From contig JASANG010003130.1 of NCBI GenBank assembly GCA_030248215.1, forward strand, positions 310,001 to 374,000: DNA of 64,000 bases, written 5' to 3'. Below are positions 1 to 13,200 of this stretch, piece after piece (position 1 is the first letter of the stretch; every line of letters begins with the position of its first letter). Made by a program: the position numbers and the translations under genes. Below the pieces are notes generated by a model that was not told the origin of the DNA, did not search any database, and saw only the letters and a list, made by a program, of their open reading frames with translations. The DNA is from Enoplolaimus lenunculus (Eukaryota > Nematoda > Enoplea > Enoplida > Thoracostomopsidae).

Positions 1-520
1 ATTTTCGGTCGCTTTATTCGAGATAGAAGTGTATACAAGTGTTTACAGCGGATGGGACGGGGATATATCCACTTCTGAATCGTCTCTGAACACGATTAAC
101 ATGGTTTTTGTACAGGGTACAGAATATCTTGCCGTTTAAGTCTAGGGTACAGTCAAGAGTTTATTTTAGGAATAAATAACTGTAAGGTTTTTTGCGTGAT
201 TTTGATTACTTTTTAGTATTTATACTTTTTTTGATTTTTCGAAGAATATCATATATTTATGTTCCAGACACACCACTACTTTACGTAATATCGCGAAAGT
301 TTGTCGCCCAATAACTCGTCGACCAACAAGTTGTAATCCATAATTTCATCGACTCGACAATTCGTCACCCATCAGTATGCTTAGGCTTAGAATTATGCTT
401 AATTACACGTAGATTTATACACAAGCTTTAAGACGCTGTTGGGCGTCTAGTTGACCGACGACAAATTCCAAATTCCTTTAGATACCCATAGCATAAGTAA
501 CATTATATAATCGCATATAC

Positions 521-835
521 CAAGAGTGGATGATCACGAACAAGAGTATGCAGCTGTTGGATTTCACGTGGTACAAAAAGCACCATCACGCGTTGCATTT
601 TTGCTGTACCCCCCTTATGTTGAGGGGGTCAATATCCCATGATATAATTATTCTATAGTTTATACGGGGAACTTTTTGGAATGGCATATTATGTTTTTTT
701 CGCTCTGTGCAAATTTCAACACCCTATAAATAAGGAAGGGTCGGCCAAAAACGCAACGTTCGCCTGGTACATTGTTTTGTACACAAAATGTACCCAGTTG
801 CACCCTGTTGTTATGTTATATATCATCCACTCTTG
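521..835. mobile_element. MITE with caagagtggatgat inverted ends
   Basis: caagagtggatgat at 521-534 is repeated in inverse at 822-835, giving a 315-bp element with no coding frame. Confidence 0.6.
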
Positions 836-1864
836 CTAATACTAATAACTTAGTTGTACAGAACAAGGAATAACCGTAATTATTTGTTTTTGAATACAAA
901 TTTTATAATTAAAGGTCTTTAAACAATTTTCAGTATGAGGGTCACAAGAACGTTAACTTTGAACATGGATCGATCCAACTCAAACTTTTAAATACAGCTA
1001 TACTTTGAATTGATTTAGCTTTATTATCCTGCTTGAGTGAAAATCTTGTCTTTAAGTTTCAAAGTGAACGACATTAATTTGTACACGCCATCTCCGGATT
1101 TTTATGCTCAGGTATAAATCCTCGGGCCCGTAGCCAGACGGGCATCAGGATGACTCAGCTTCCCCCAGAAGAATTTTGTCTCCCTAGAAAAGTGTCAACC
1201 TTGCTTATAACGCTAGTATACCGTCATGAAATATGTTTTGCGCCTTTGGAAAGCTGAGCTGACTCCGAACTGATGATCATATCCAAGTTTCTTTGTGAAA
1301 AATTGACAAAAGCAAAATTTTTTAAAGATCATTACATGCCAGGACTCTGTCACTCAGCTTTTTCCAGTTGCGTCTCCGTCGATGGCGAATTCAAATTTGC
1401 TTGCGGTCCTGGTTGGACAGCTGTGTTGAGGGGCGGAACATTTTTCTGCGTGACTGAAACAATAAGATTATGCTTTAGGCTTATTTTTTGTATAATTTTT
1501 TTGTACGGTTAGGCATAGGCTTAGGAATATGCTTATACAACTGTTACGGCCCTTTTCTATACAATGACCCTGAAACGATTAAGTGTGCTGGACACGACTA
1601 ATATCTGCCGATTTATAGAACTTTTTATAATAGATCAAATGTAATTCTGTGTTAGTATTCAAGCCGATGAAAATAAAGCCTAAACGTGGCACGACCTATT
1701 TACCTGATTGTACGATAGATTTCTGTACAGTTAATATATTATACGTATACGTCATTTGGATTAGCAGTAGACTTATTTCTGGCTGTATATTTTATGATTT
1801 GAATAATAGATATTTAGTTTTATAAAATATAATTAAGTAAGTTCCTTAATTAAATTGTAGCTTA

Positions 1865-2152
1865 AAGCCCTATTCACACTTGCAAGTTTTTGCAGCAAAA
1901 CTTCCAGGTACAAATTTGGTCACAAAGCAACTTTGAAGTTCTTGCAGCTTAAATTATTCGCTGGAATTCATGCTATTGAATTTAATTCGCACTTGTGAAC
2001 GCAGTTGCAAGTCGCTTGAATTTCTTGCACCTGGTGTTTGATTGGTCAATCGAAATGTTCCTTTAAAAATATATACATGCAGCTACAAGTATTTCGTGCA
2101 ACTTGCAGCTTCGAGTTCTCGAAGCCAAAACTTGCACGTGTGAGTGGGACTT
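1865..2152 (+). mobile_element. MITE with cttgca-rich ends, first of an inverted pair
   Basis: Ends are aagccctattcacacttgca and, in reverse, aagtcccactcacacgtgca. The interior holds ttgattggtcaatcg. The copy at 2278-2600 lies in opposite orientation. Confidence 0.7.
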
Positions 2153-2277
2153 CAAATGTAGTTCCTTCGATAAATCCAACAAAATTGAATATCTCCTCCG
2201 ATTTTGACTCAAATTAATTCGGGTTGAAAACTTCCTGTCGAATTCTTAAACTTACTGTAAACTACCGTGAACAATTA

Positions 2278-2600
2278 AAGCACCATTCACTCGTGCAAGT
2301 TTTTGCACGCGAGAACTCGCAGCTGCAACTTGCGCAAAACACTTGCAGCAGCAAGTATTTTCAAACGAACATTCCGATTGACCAATCAAAGTGCAGGTGC
2401 AAAAATTCAAGCGACTACAACTGCGTTCACAGGTGCGAATTAAATTTAATAAAATGAATTCCATGTTTTAATAATTTGCTGCTTCAAGAACTTTAAAGCT
2501 GCTTTCGTTACCAAACTTGCACATGCAAGTTGCACGTGCAAATTTTTGCTGCAAAACCTTGCACGTGTGACGCAAAAACTTGCACGTGTGAATGGGGCTT
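2278..2600 (-). mobile_element. MITE with cttgca-rich ends, second of an inverted pair
   Basis: The reverse complement matches 1865-2152 over most of its length, for example caattaattcgcac-like and tcgcttgaatttttgcacct segments and ttgattggtcaatcgg. About 125 bp separates the pair. Confidence 0.7.
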
Positions 2601-3384
2601 GACAGTTTCCACTTGCTATGCGCCAAGGTTGTAATATGTATGTTTTGGAGATGAACGAATTAGACTTGAACTTTGCGCAGCATTGCGCGTAATGCCAAAA
2701 AGTAATTTTTATAAAACGTCCAGTACCGCGTGCTGCCACTATGCCGTCTACAGAACATCTAAAATTCATTTTTATTTGTGTCTCAAAACGCCGCGCCGGC
2801 AGTGATCGGCGACATCTGACGACGCAAGATTATTGGCTGTGAATATGCGACGCCGCGCGGCGTTGGGCTGTAGGGAATAGTATAGCGGAACTCTCTACAC
2901 ATTGATGTTTACCAGTGGCGAACCCATGAGCGATGGGTGTATTGTATCTACCTACGAGCCCTGTCGTGTTCAAAATTTTGCTAATGGCTTGATATGAAGC
3001 TTAAAACGTGTTTTCTAGGTGAACACCTAAAACATGATGGAAATGTAACACGAGTTCAAAACGTTTGCACCATTGGTGCAATTTTGTAAATTTTAAAATC
3101 TCGATATAATTTGGAAACACAAAATGTATCTTCGCTACCACCCCGAAATTCCTGGATCCGCCGTTGATGTTCAATCAGCAAATTATAATCGGGGGCTCAT
3201 ATTCTCAAAGGCAATACTGAGCGTCTGTCGCCTGTTGGCGGTAATTTTTCAAACAAACCAAATTTTGCGATTGCCAAACTGTCAAAGTCGGTATAGAAGT
3301 TTGACATTCAGTGGCTCAGTGGGTACTACACATTTGTGAATACGAGCCGTTATGCTTTGCAAAACTCATATATTTTGTTAGAAA

Positions 3385-3540
3385 ATTTGGCCAATGTAAA
3401 GAACAGGGGCGGTACAGCAATTAAGCATATTCCTAAGCCTAAGCCTAAGCCTAAACAAAAAAGTTAGTCTATAAAAGCTTAAACTGACTGTATTACAGCT
3501 CCGGCGGATAACGATCCGGCCCTGTTCTATACATAGACCG
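3385..3540. mobile_element. MITE carrying telomere-like (CCTAAG)n hexamers
   Basis: It contains cctaagcctaagcctaagcc, then a ccggccctgttctatacata end. Related pieces with shorter TTAGGC/CCTAAG runs occur at about 1450-1570, 14600-14780, 16830-16870, 19280-19440, 19945-20090, 40715-40790, 47190-47240, 53285-53345 and 61920-62010. Confidence 0.6.
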
Positions 3541-3584
3541 AAAATTCATACAATTCTTAATATTGCAGAAATTTTATTGCAGCA

Positions 3585-6500
3585 ATGGCGACACTGAACA
3601 CGCAAGCTTCGTCTAGTGTTCCATGCAGTCCAACGCCTGAAGATCCTAATCCAAAACCGTTCCACCGTACCAAATGCTCGAAGTTACCAGCATCACATTC
3701 AAAGGAAAAATCGTCTTTACGGAACGTTTTTGTTGTGCTATGCGGGGTGTTAGCAGCATCAGGTTGGCTCTCAGTGTACCAGCTGCTTGTAACCGAACGG
3801 TGTCCGGATAGTCATCGCCTTAATGACACGCTGACTGGAGCAGCGGAACCAAGCAGAAGTTTGTGTCGTAAAACTTGCAGGTATGCATGTCATATTAATT
3901 AGGGCCCCGCATTCAGGAAGACTTGAGAAACGCAGAACAGCCAAGTATGGTTCTTGTCTCGCAAGTTTTGGGCATACTATCCGATTACATTATCTACGTG
4001 TGCCCAATTCAAATTTTTCGTGTAGTTCTAATCATGTTCGGCTCACTGCGGGTTTGTGTACGAGACGTAACTCATACTTTACTCCTTTGCTATTGCTGCG
4101 TCCATTCGTCCCTGTTTGCCGACGAGAATCTCAGGAACCAATGAACGGATTTTGATAAAACTGTTTTTGTATGAAAACTTATTATCCTGGGGTGTTAGCC
4201 TCGCATTGCGCTTTTAAAATAAGCCGTTTATGAGCTGCAGGCTAATTTGCGTAATCGGTTAAGCCTAAATTAGTTTTTTACAATATTTGACTAATTATTG
4301 AGGTTACAAGCAATTTAATTTAAGTGATGAAGGGTATTGTTTGTGACGAGACTGAATAAACTGTTTGCAAACCTCAAATGTGGTAATTGAATAATTAGCT
4401 AATAGCTTCTTTTCCCTGATTACTAGGGTTACTGAAGGGTTTCTTGTGAGAGTAATTCAAAGAAATTGCTTGTAACCCTCCAAAACCGATTGATGCATGG
4501 TGAGCTTATAACTAAAGTTGCATATTAGCTTTATTGGAAGCGGGTCAAACTGTTCATTTGTGTTTTATAAGCTTGGAATGTTTAACTAGACTGATTAAAA
4601 CGTATTTTCGAGCGTCGCATCAATATATTTAGTTCCACTTCGACCGGTAATTAATTAATAAGAGCCTTACAACACAGTGCAAAAACGCGTTATTTTTGAT
4701 TCCAGAGAAAATAGATTTTGCTGCTTTTGAAACCTTTATATTTATTAATTTTAGGATTGAAGTGGTCGAAAGCATTCCAGAAAATATTACATTCCCAACA
4801 GGTCCACTGCCTCGATCCACTTACTACGCATGGCGACAATTGATCAATACAGCTACGTCAGAGATCGATATTGCAGCGTATAAAAGTTCACTTCGAGGCA
4901 AGCATGTGCTCAATGAACCGAGTGCGAGCAGTTTACCGGTAAGAAATATCATATTTCGAAAGCTATGAGCTGGTTTCATATTTTCAATTTGTGTATTACC
5001 TAAACACCAGTTGGTAGTATGTCTCGTTACTTTCAAACCAGTGAATGATGAGGCTCAAAATTCGCAACACATTTCGCATGTGATTTTTTCTATCGTGTAC
5101 AAATTTTCAGTTCAACAACTGTTATAGATAGTGCATATGAAAACTTATCACAAACTGATAATATTTGGTATACATATTTGTTAATATTCGCCCTGATGTT
5201 TATTTTGTTACTTGGTTCGTATAACGACAGCCTTTATTTCAACATGAAAGTAGGGCTAAGCGATGTTTTTCTTGAGTAATCGTTACACAGACCTGAAAAT
5301 GTGAGCCGTATCAATGGCCAGATTAGAGCAACAGGGTATCCTCCAGTTGATTTGAGGCAGACCGAAAAAGAATAGCACTACAATTAAATGTAGAGTAGCG
5401 ATTTGCCTTAAATCACCTGGAAACGTCCTTCCTCAGGTGCTCTAGTCGATAGGCGCGTTTGGCATTTTTGGGCCTCTTTGTGAATGTCAGGGTCAATCGA
5501 ATGTAAATTTTGTCGAAAGCGGAATTGGAATCGGAATCAACTTGTTTGCCGCAACCGAAATCGGAATCGGAGTCGGAATTTAAGTTTTAGTATTCGATTA
5601 AAAAGTAAAGTGTATGACTTTTGACTTTTGTTGCAGTATGTATGTAGTTTTTCAGTTTTCAATAAAAGTTGCTTGTATAGCTGATTGTGTTAGAGATCGA
5701 CGTACGCTGTATATAAAGCTTGCGAAATTAATGGACGCTCACCATTTCTTGGAGCAGCCTGCCAGTTCTCAGAGCACTAAATCAGCTTAGCCTTTATTTT
5801 TACACTTAGGTTTATAACTAAGTTTAGGTATAGGTTTAGTGGCACGAGCGGATCCAAAGCGGGGCGCACCTCGCCTACCTCAGAAAATTTTTGTGATAAA
5901 CGATAAGGTCTCGCCTACCTTACAATTTTCACCGTCAGAAAATTTTCAGACATATAGCATAATAATTGCGTTTCATAACTTTTGCCACGCCACTCGTCGT
6001 CAGAAATTTCTGGTTCTGTCGCTGTTTAGAAGGCAGGTTATTATAATTAACGAGACACAATTTTAGGGTGAAAAAATATTTGACTATCTTGTTGCCGCTG
6101 GTCGGGATCGAGGAGTCAACATTCGAATGGTTGAAAACTATCCGTCAAAAGATCCTGGAGACAACGCTGACGGTCAAAGCTTACAAAGACGAGGTATAGA
6201 GACATTGCAATTTAAACTTAATGTGACATCCACTTTTATAGTTGCGAACATAGTATGTGGAAGTTGGGCGACACGTTTTCCCCAATACTGTTTTGGAAAA
6301 CAAGGGCAAATGGAAATTGAATTTCTAAAAAATTTCAATGTCGCACTGCTGGTTATGAAATGTTTCTTCAGTTTACCACTTGCCACTGTTTTACAAGTTC
6401 AGTTTTCCTTTGCCTCTGTTTTCTAAAACAGTATTGAAAAAAAGGCGTCGCTATTTTCCACATACTTGGCGCAACTAAAAGCGGATGTGGTGCGTAATCG

Positions 6501-7158
6501 GTACAAAATATTACAACATAAATAATTTTCAACGACCAGCCTGTGTAATTTAACAATCGCACGATGGTCGTACTGAAAATTTGATTTTGCTTAGGTTACA
6601 AACCTTAATTCGTTTAATTTGTTGGTTATTTTTGCGGTTTAATGTTTTCTATTAATGCCAAGTGATTGTTTTGTTAATACAGGTGCTGTAGAAAGCCGAC
6701 CGCTTAACTATGGCGAAATGTTTGGAACGGGTGCGATGCATTCCAAATTTATAGTTGTGGATCAAAAACACTTTTATCTTGGTTCAGCAAATTTAGATTG
6801 GCGTTCGCTTAGCCAAGTAGGTTTCGTTTTAAACCTGAAAACAAAGTAGTATGGATCACTATGATTATTGAATGTTAACACAGGCGTAAAATTTAGCATT
6901 GGGCAACAGTATGTAATATATTAAAGGTAGGATATATAGAAAAACGCTTACTGTAAACAATTTCCTAGTACAATGCCCACCTCACATTACCTTTTCTAAT
7001 GTCATGACGCCCAAGACCTTCGTCGCCTCCCGAGAATAATGAAAAATGAAAAATGTACCTTACGTGCTTCAAAATCTTGTGGATCTTCGAGTGTAACAAA
7101 ATAGTACAGCTCGGTTGTAAAAATGGTTTAAGGTTATATAAATAAATAAATGAATGAA

Positions 7159-7201
<43 letters not shown>

Positions 7202-10200
7202 ATATATATAAATATATGTAACATGGCGAAATAAAATTATGGCTACGGCTCTGCTCTTCACAAACCAAAATCCTGGCTACCACTAGTTTTACAATATCTT
7301 TAGTATTACTGATATTGAAATTTTTGAAATTTAAAATCAAAATCATTCCTCTGTAACCAAATGGCAATTGTACTATTTTAGAAAATGGAGCTTGGTGTGT
7401 TGGTAACCAATTGTCCATGCCTGGCATCAGATATGAAAAAAGTATTCAACACATACTGGACGCTGACACAATCTAGCGGCACCCGGGACAGTTCCGACCC
7501 CAAAAAACACGACCCAGAGAGTGTATTTCCACCACCGCATGCAGAAACAGTTGTTCGTGACGATACAACAATCAACCGACAACAGCCGCTTCGACTCAAT
7601 ATTGACGGAGTTGAAACCGAAGCGTATTTAGCGGTTAGTTCATTGATGTCACCGCACGTTCAGAAGCGTCGAGTTTATGCTCAGAGCAGAATGGCTGGTA
7701 TATTTTGAATTTCCCCGCGGCAGCTGCCAAACCGGACCATGGTCGTGAAAAAGTTTTGTTTCAAAACGGTTTCTGCACAGATTGTTGTAGTTGCATCGGA
7801 TCTGATGCATCATTTTTCCGGAATGAATGGACCTGTCGTATTGAATGGGCCTATGTGATTAGTTTTAGGGTATGTATTCTCAAATGAGTATGTAGCACGT
7901 GTAACAAAATGATGATAGATCTTGCAGCTTCGAACTGGTTGCAGCGCATGTTTGCATTTAACGTAACTTATTTTTGCGCCAAAATTGAGATTCACTATTG
8001 TAGAAGTTTGGTAGTTTCAAAACTTATTGCTAGGTGATAAGTGCGATACGCAAGAAATCCACCACGGCCCCCAAAGTCTGCTGGTGCCCCCCCAAATAGA
8101 CTCGGTCTAAAACTAAACAATCTTGAATTGCAATTGTCAGGGATCGCAGAGCAGGAATGCGCGACAATGAATGTAGGTGTTTATTTTCAGACTTCGCCAC
8201 AATACTTGAACAGTCCCGGACGAACGTGGGATCTTGATGCCATTCTAAGTGTCATTGACAACGCTCAGGAATTCTTGTATATTCATGTGATGGACTACAT
8301 TCCAATGACTGTGTATCAAGAACCTCAACAGTAAGCATTCACACTAATGTTTTTTGGCATAATTTAATTTTGCGAAGCCAAACTCCGAACCAAGAGCTCG
8401 GAGTTTCGCGATTTTTTATGTCTTGTACTCGGTAGTCGAAAGGTGGAAGTCCGTCCGTCTGTCCGTACGAAAAAAACTCAGGCACCCCTGAACCGATTTG
8501 GATAAACATTTTTGTTTGAAGGCCTATAATCCAGGGGTGTTAACCTCGCATTGGCGTTTTAAAATTTTAAGCTGTTTAATAGCTACATGTTAATTTGCAT
8601 GAACGGTTAGGCCGAAATTAGGACTTTTTACACTTTTTCACTAATTATTATGATCATACCAAGCAATCTAATTTTAGTCCTAAACGGTTTTTGGCTAACA
8701 GGAAGGTGAATAAATTGTTTACAAACCTTTAAAACTGATAAATGAATAGTTAGCTAATAACTGATTTGCATATTAGCTTAATTGCTTGAGTATATTCAAC
8801 TTCGCGCAATACATATAGTCCCACTACAACTGGTTATCCTTTGACGCAATGCAGTGTTAAAACTCTTCAGAACTCATTGTTTTCTTGTATAAAATCAAAT
8901 ATTAGCTAAACCAACATTTAAAATAGGTCACATGATTTTGGTTTTGCTTAATCTTACTCAACACTGACAAATTTATATTATAAAATTTTAAGCTAAGTTG
9001 ATTATTTGAATTACTAAAAGTGTATCCCCTATAATTAGAATAAATTCTTTTAAATACTAACCCTGATGAAGGTCCAGATATGATATTTCTTTATCGAATT
9101 ATTCTTGCATGTTTTTGAAATATTAAGTGGCATTGCTGTTGTATCTTTTCCCCCAAATAATTAAGGCTAATTCTGAGACACACCGGTATATTCAATCCTT
9201 TTCGTAGACCTGAGCCTAAAACTGCTCGAGGACAAAATATACAGGCGTCCTGTTACTCATATTTGTATATTTTTGAAATGTAAATCTCAGTCTGCTGTAG
9301 AACAAAATATACAGGCGTCCAGTTACTCATATTTGTATATTTTGAAATGTAAGTCTCAGCCTGCTGGAGAACTAAATATACAGGCGTCCAGTTACTCATA
9401 TTTGTATATTTTTGAAATGTAAGTCTCAGTCTGCTGTAGAACAAAATATACAGGCGTCCAGTTACTCATATTTGTATATTTTTGAAATGTAAATGTCAGG
9501 TTGCTGGAGAACAAAATATACAGGCATCCTGCTACTCATATTTGTATTTTTTTAAAAGTTTCAGCCTGCTGGAGGACAAAATATACAGGCGTCCAGTTAC
9601 TCATATTTGTATATTTTTGAAATGTAAATGTCAGGCTGCTGGAGAACAAAATATACAGGCGTCCAGTTACTCATATTTGTATATTTTTGAAACGTAAATG
9701 TCAGGTTGCTGGAGAACAAAATATACAGGCGTCCTGCTACTCATATTTGTATTTTTTTAAAAGTTTCAGCCTGGTGGAGGACAAAATATACAGGCGTCCA
9801 GTTACTCATATTTGTATATTTTTGAAATGTAAATGTCAGGCTGCTGGAGAACAAAATATACAGGCGTCCAGTTACTCATATTTGTATATTTTTGAAATGT
9901 AAATGTCAGCCTGCTGGAGAACAAAATATACAGGCGTCCAGTTACTCATATTTGTATATTTTTGAAATGTAAATGTCAGGCTGCTGGAGAACAAAATATA
10001 CAGGCGTCCAGTTACTCATATTTGTATATTTCTGAAGTGTAAATGTCAGGTTGCTGGAGAACAAAATATACAGGCGTCCTGCTACTCATATTTGTATTTT
10101 TTTAAAAGTTTCAGCCTGCTGGAGGACAAAATATACAGGCGTCCAGTTACTCATATTTGTATATTTTTGAAATGTAAATGTCAGGCTGCTGGAGAACAAA

Positions 10201-13200
10201 ATATACAGGCGTCCAGTTACTCATATTTGTATATTTTTGAAATGTAAATGTCAGGTTGCTGGAGAACAAAATATACAGGCGTCCTGCTACTCATATTTGT
10301 ATTTTTTTAAAAGTTTCAGCCTGCTGGAGGACAAAATATACAGGCGTCCAGTTACTCATATTTGTATATTTTTGAAATGTAAATGTCAGGCTGCTGGAGA
10401 ACAAAATATACAGGCGTCCAGTTACTCATATTTGTATATTTTTGAGATGTAAATGTCAGGCTGCTGGAGAACAAAATATACAGGCGTCCAGTTACTCATA
10501 TTTGTATATTTTTGAAATGTTAATGTCAGGCTGCTGGAGAACAAAATATACAGGCGTCCAGTTACTCATATTTGTATATTTTTGAAATGTAAATGTCAGG
10601 CTGCTGGAGAACAAAATATACAGGCGTCCAGTTACTCATATTTGTATATTTTTGAAATGTAAATGTCAGGCTGCTGGAGAACAAAATATACAGGCGTCCA
10701 GTTACTCATATTTGTATATTTTTGAAATGTAAATGTCAGGCTGCTGGAGAACAAAATATACAGGCGTCCAGTTACTCATATTTGTATATTTTTGAAATGT
10801 AAATGTCAGGCTGCTGGAGAACAAAATATACAGGCGTCCAGTTACTCATATTTGTATATTTTTGAAATGTAAATGTCAGGCTGCTGGAGAACAAAATATA
10901 CAGGCGTCCAGTTACTCATATTTGTATATCTTGAAATGTAAGTCTCAGCCTGCTGGAGGACAAAATATACAGGCGTCCAGTTACTCATATTTGTATATTT
11001 TTGAAATGTAAATGTCAGGCTGCTGGAGAACAAAATATACAGGCGTCCAGTTACTCATATTTGTATATTTTTGAAATGTAAATGTCAGGCTGCTGGAGAA
11101 CAAAATATACAGGCGTCCAGTTACTCATATTTGTATATTTTTGAGATGTAAATGTCAGGCTGATGGAGAACAAAATATACAGGCGTCCAGTTACTCATAT
11201 TTGTATATTTTTGAAATGTTAATGTCAGGCTGCTGGAGAACAAAATATACAGGCGTCCAGTTACTCATATTTGTATATTTTTGAAATGTAAATGTCAGGC
11301 TGCTGGAGAACAAAATATACAGGCGTCCAGTTACTCATATTTGTATATTTTTGAAATGTAAATGTCAGGCTGCTGGAGAACAAAATATACAGGCGTCCAG
11401 TTACTCATATTTGTATATTTTTGAAATGTAAATGTCAGGCTGCTGGAGAACAAAATATACAGGCGTCCAGTTACTCATATTTGTATATCTTGAAATGTAA
11501 GTCTCAGCCTGCTGGAGGACAAAATATACAGGCGTCCAGTTACTCATATTTGTATATTTTTGAAATGTAAATGTCAGGCTGCTGGAGAACAAAATATACA
11601 GGCGTCCAGTTACTCATATTTGTATATCTTGAAATGTAAGTCTCAGCCTGCTGGAGGACAAAATATACAGGCGTCCAGTTACTCATATTTGTATATTTTT
11701 GAAATGTAAATGTCAGGCTGCTGGAGAACAAAATATACAGGCGTCCAGTTACTCATATTTGTATATTTTTGAAATGTTAATGTCAGGCTGCTGGAGAACA
11801 AAATATACAGGCGTCCAGTTACTCATATTTGTATATTTTTGAAATGTAAATGTCAGGCTGCTGGAGAACAAAATATACAGGCGTCCAGTTACTCATATTT
11901 GTATATTTTTGAAATGTAAATGTCAGGCTGCTGGAGAACAAAATATACAGGCGTCCAGTTACTCATATTTGTATATTTTTGAAATGTAAATGTCAGGCTG
12001 CTGGAGAACAAAATATACAGGCGTCCAGTTACTCATATTTGTATATCTTGAAATGTAAGTCTCAGCCTGCTGGAGGACAAAATATACAGGCGTCCAGTTA
12101 CTCATATTTGTATATCTTGAAATGTAAGTCTCAGCCTGCTGGAGGACAAAATATACAGGCGTTCAGTTACTCATATTTGTTATATTTTTGAAATGTTACC
12201 TTTCAGATATTGGCCAATAATCGATGACGCACTACGACGTGCAGCACTTGAACGCAACATTGAAGTAAAATTACTCGCCGCAGCATTACACTTTGTTCCT
12301 AAAATGCTTCATTTCTTACAATCACTCGCCAGTGTCAGCTACGCGGCGGCTCCAGGCAGCATTGATGTGGTAAGTTAATGAAATTTTTTTCAAACAAAAA
12401 TTTTTTAATAAAATTTAATTTATTATATTTCTTCTTAAAACTCACTGCAGTAAACATTTTTTTCTCGAACCAAACGGTACACGACATTTAGAAGATTAAG
12501 CGTTTAAATTTGCAAGCGCCGATGCTGGCCTCCTCTGTTATTAAGGGGGGGGATCGGCCGCTTAAAAGTCCTCATTCCCATTGACTAATCCAATGGTTAA
12601 ATTCGCTAGTCCATTATTAGATTAAATTCTGATGATTTGAATACCTCTGGACGCTCTAAAACATCGAATACGCACCAGCATGCAATATTTAGTGTGTAAA
12701 TTAAGAGTGCCTTATATGCTATATGGTGAGCCGGCGTAGGATATAATATTAATTCCTCTGAAGATCAGGATAACCATACGAGAGCACCGGTGAACGGTAC
12801 CACAGGGGTCTTGTTGATGGTTGTTCTAATTGGGACAAAGTTGCGATGAACAACACTTGTGCCCGTTTTAAACGAAGACAGCACAAACGAAAATGTTTTT
12901 ATTTTATTAATTTGTTTTTTCACTTCTAGCGTATCTTCAAAGTGCCAGTTATTACGGAATTCCAAACAATCATTGCACGTGACCGAAGAACACATAACAA
13001 ATTTATGGTTTCTGAGAACGAAGTTGTCATCGGTAAGAAAGAATGTTATTTTTAAATTTGTATTTAGTAGTCCCGAAAAGGATGTTAATTCAGTTACGGT
13101 TCTAGGTTCTCGACATTTTTAATTTTCGCTTTTTTAACATCGTGTGGGGTGATTTGCCCGTTCGATACGACATGTCCTATAAAAATTGTATATACCTTCT

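Larger units (their letters stand above)
1..3584. other. Intergenic region upstream of the PLD3-like gene
   Basis: It holds the MITEs at 521, 1865 and 2278 and TTAGGC-bearing pieces. No convincing exon or promoter was seen apart from the acceptor-like site at 3572-3582. Confidence 0.6.

Noticed and set aside
6965-7427. Leu/Phe/Ile/Tyr-repeat frames on the minus strand
   Set aside because: Produced by the (AAAT)n microsatellite in an intron.
9223-12190. CRISPR-like array
   Set aside because: There are no distinct spacers; whole 70-bp units are repeated in an animal intron.
9253-12191. Repeated 60-70-residue frames on both strands
   Set aside because: They are pieces of the 70-bp minisatellite and the unit is not a multiple of three. 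They restart with each variant block.
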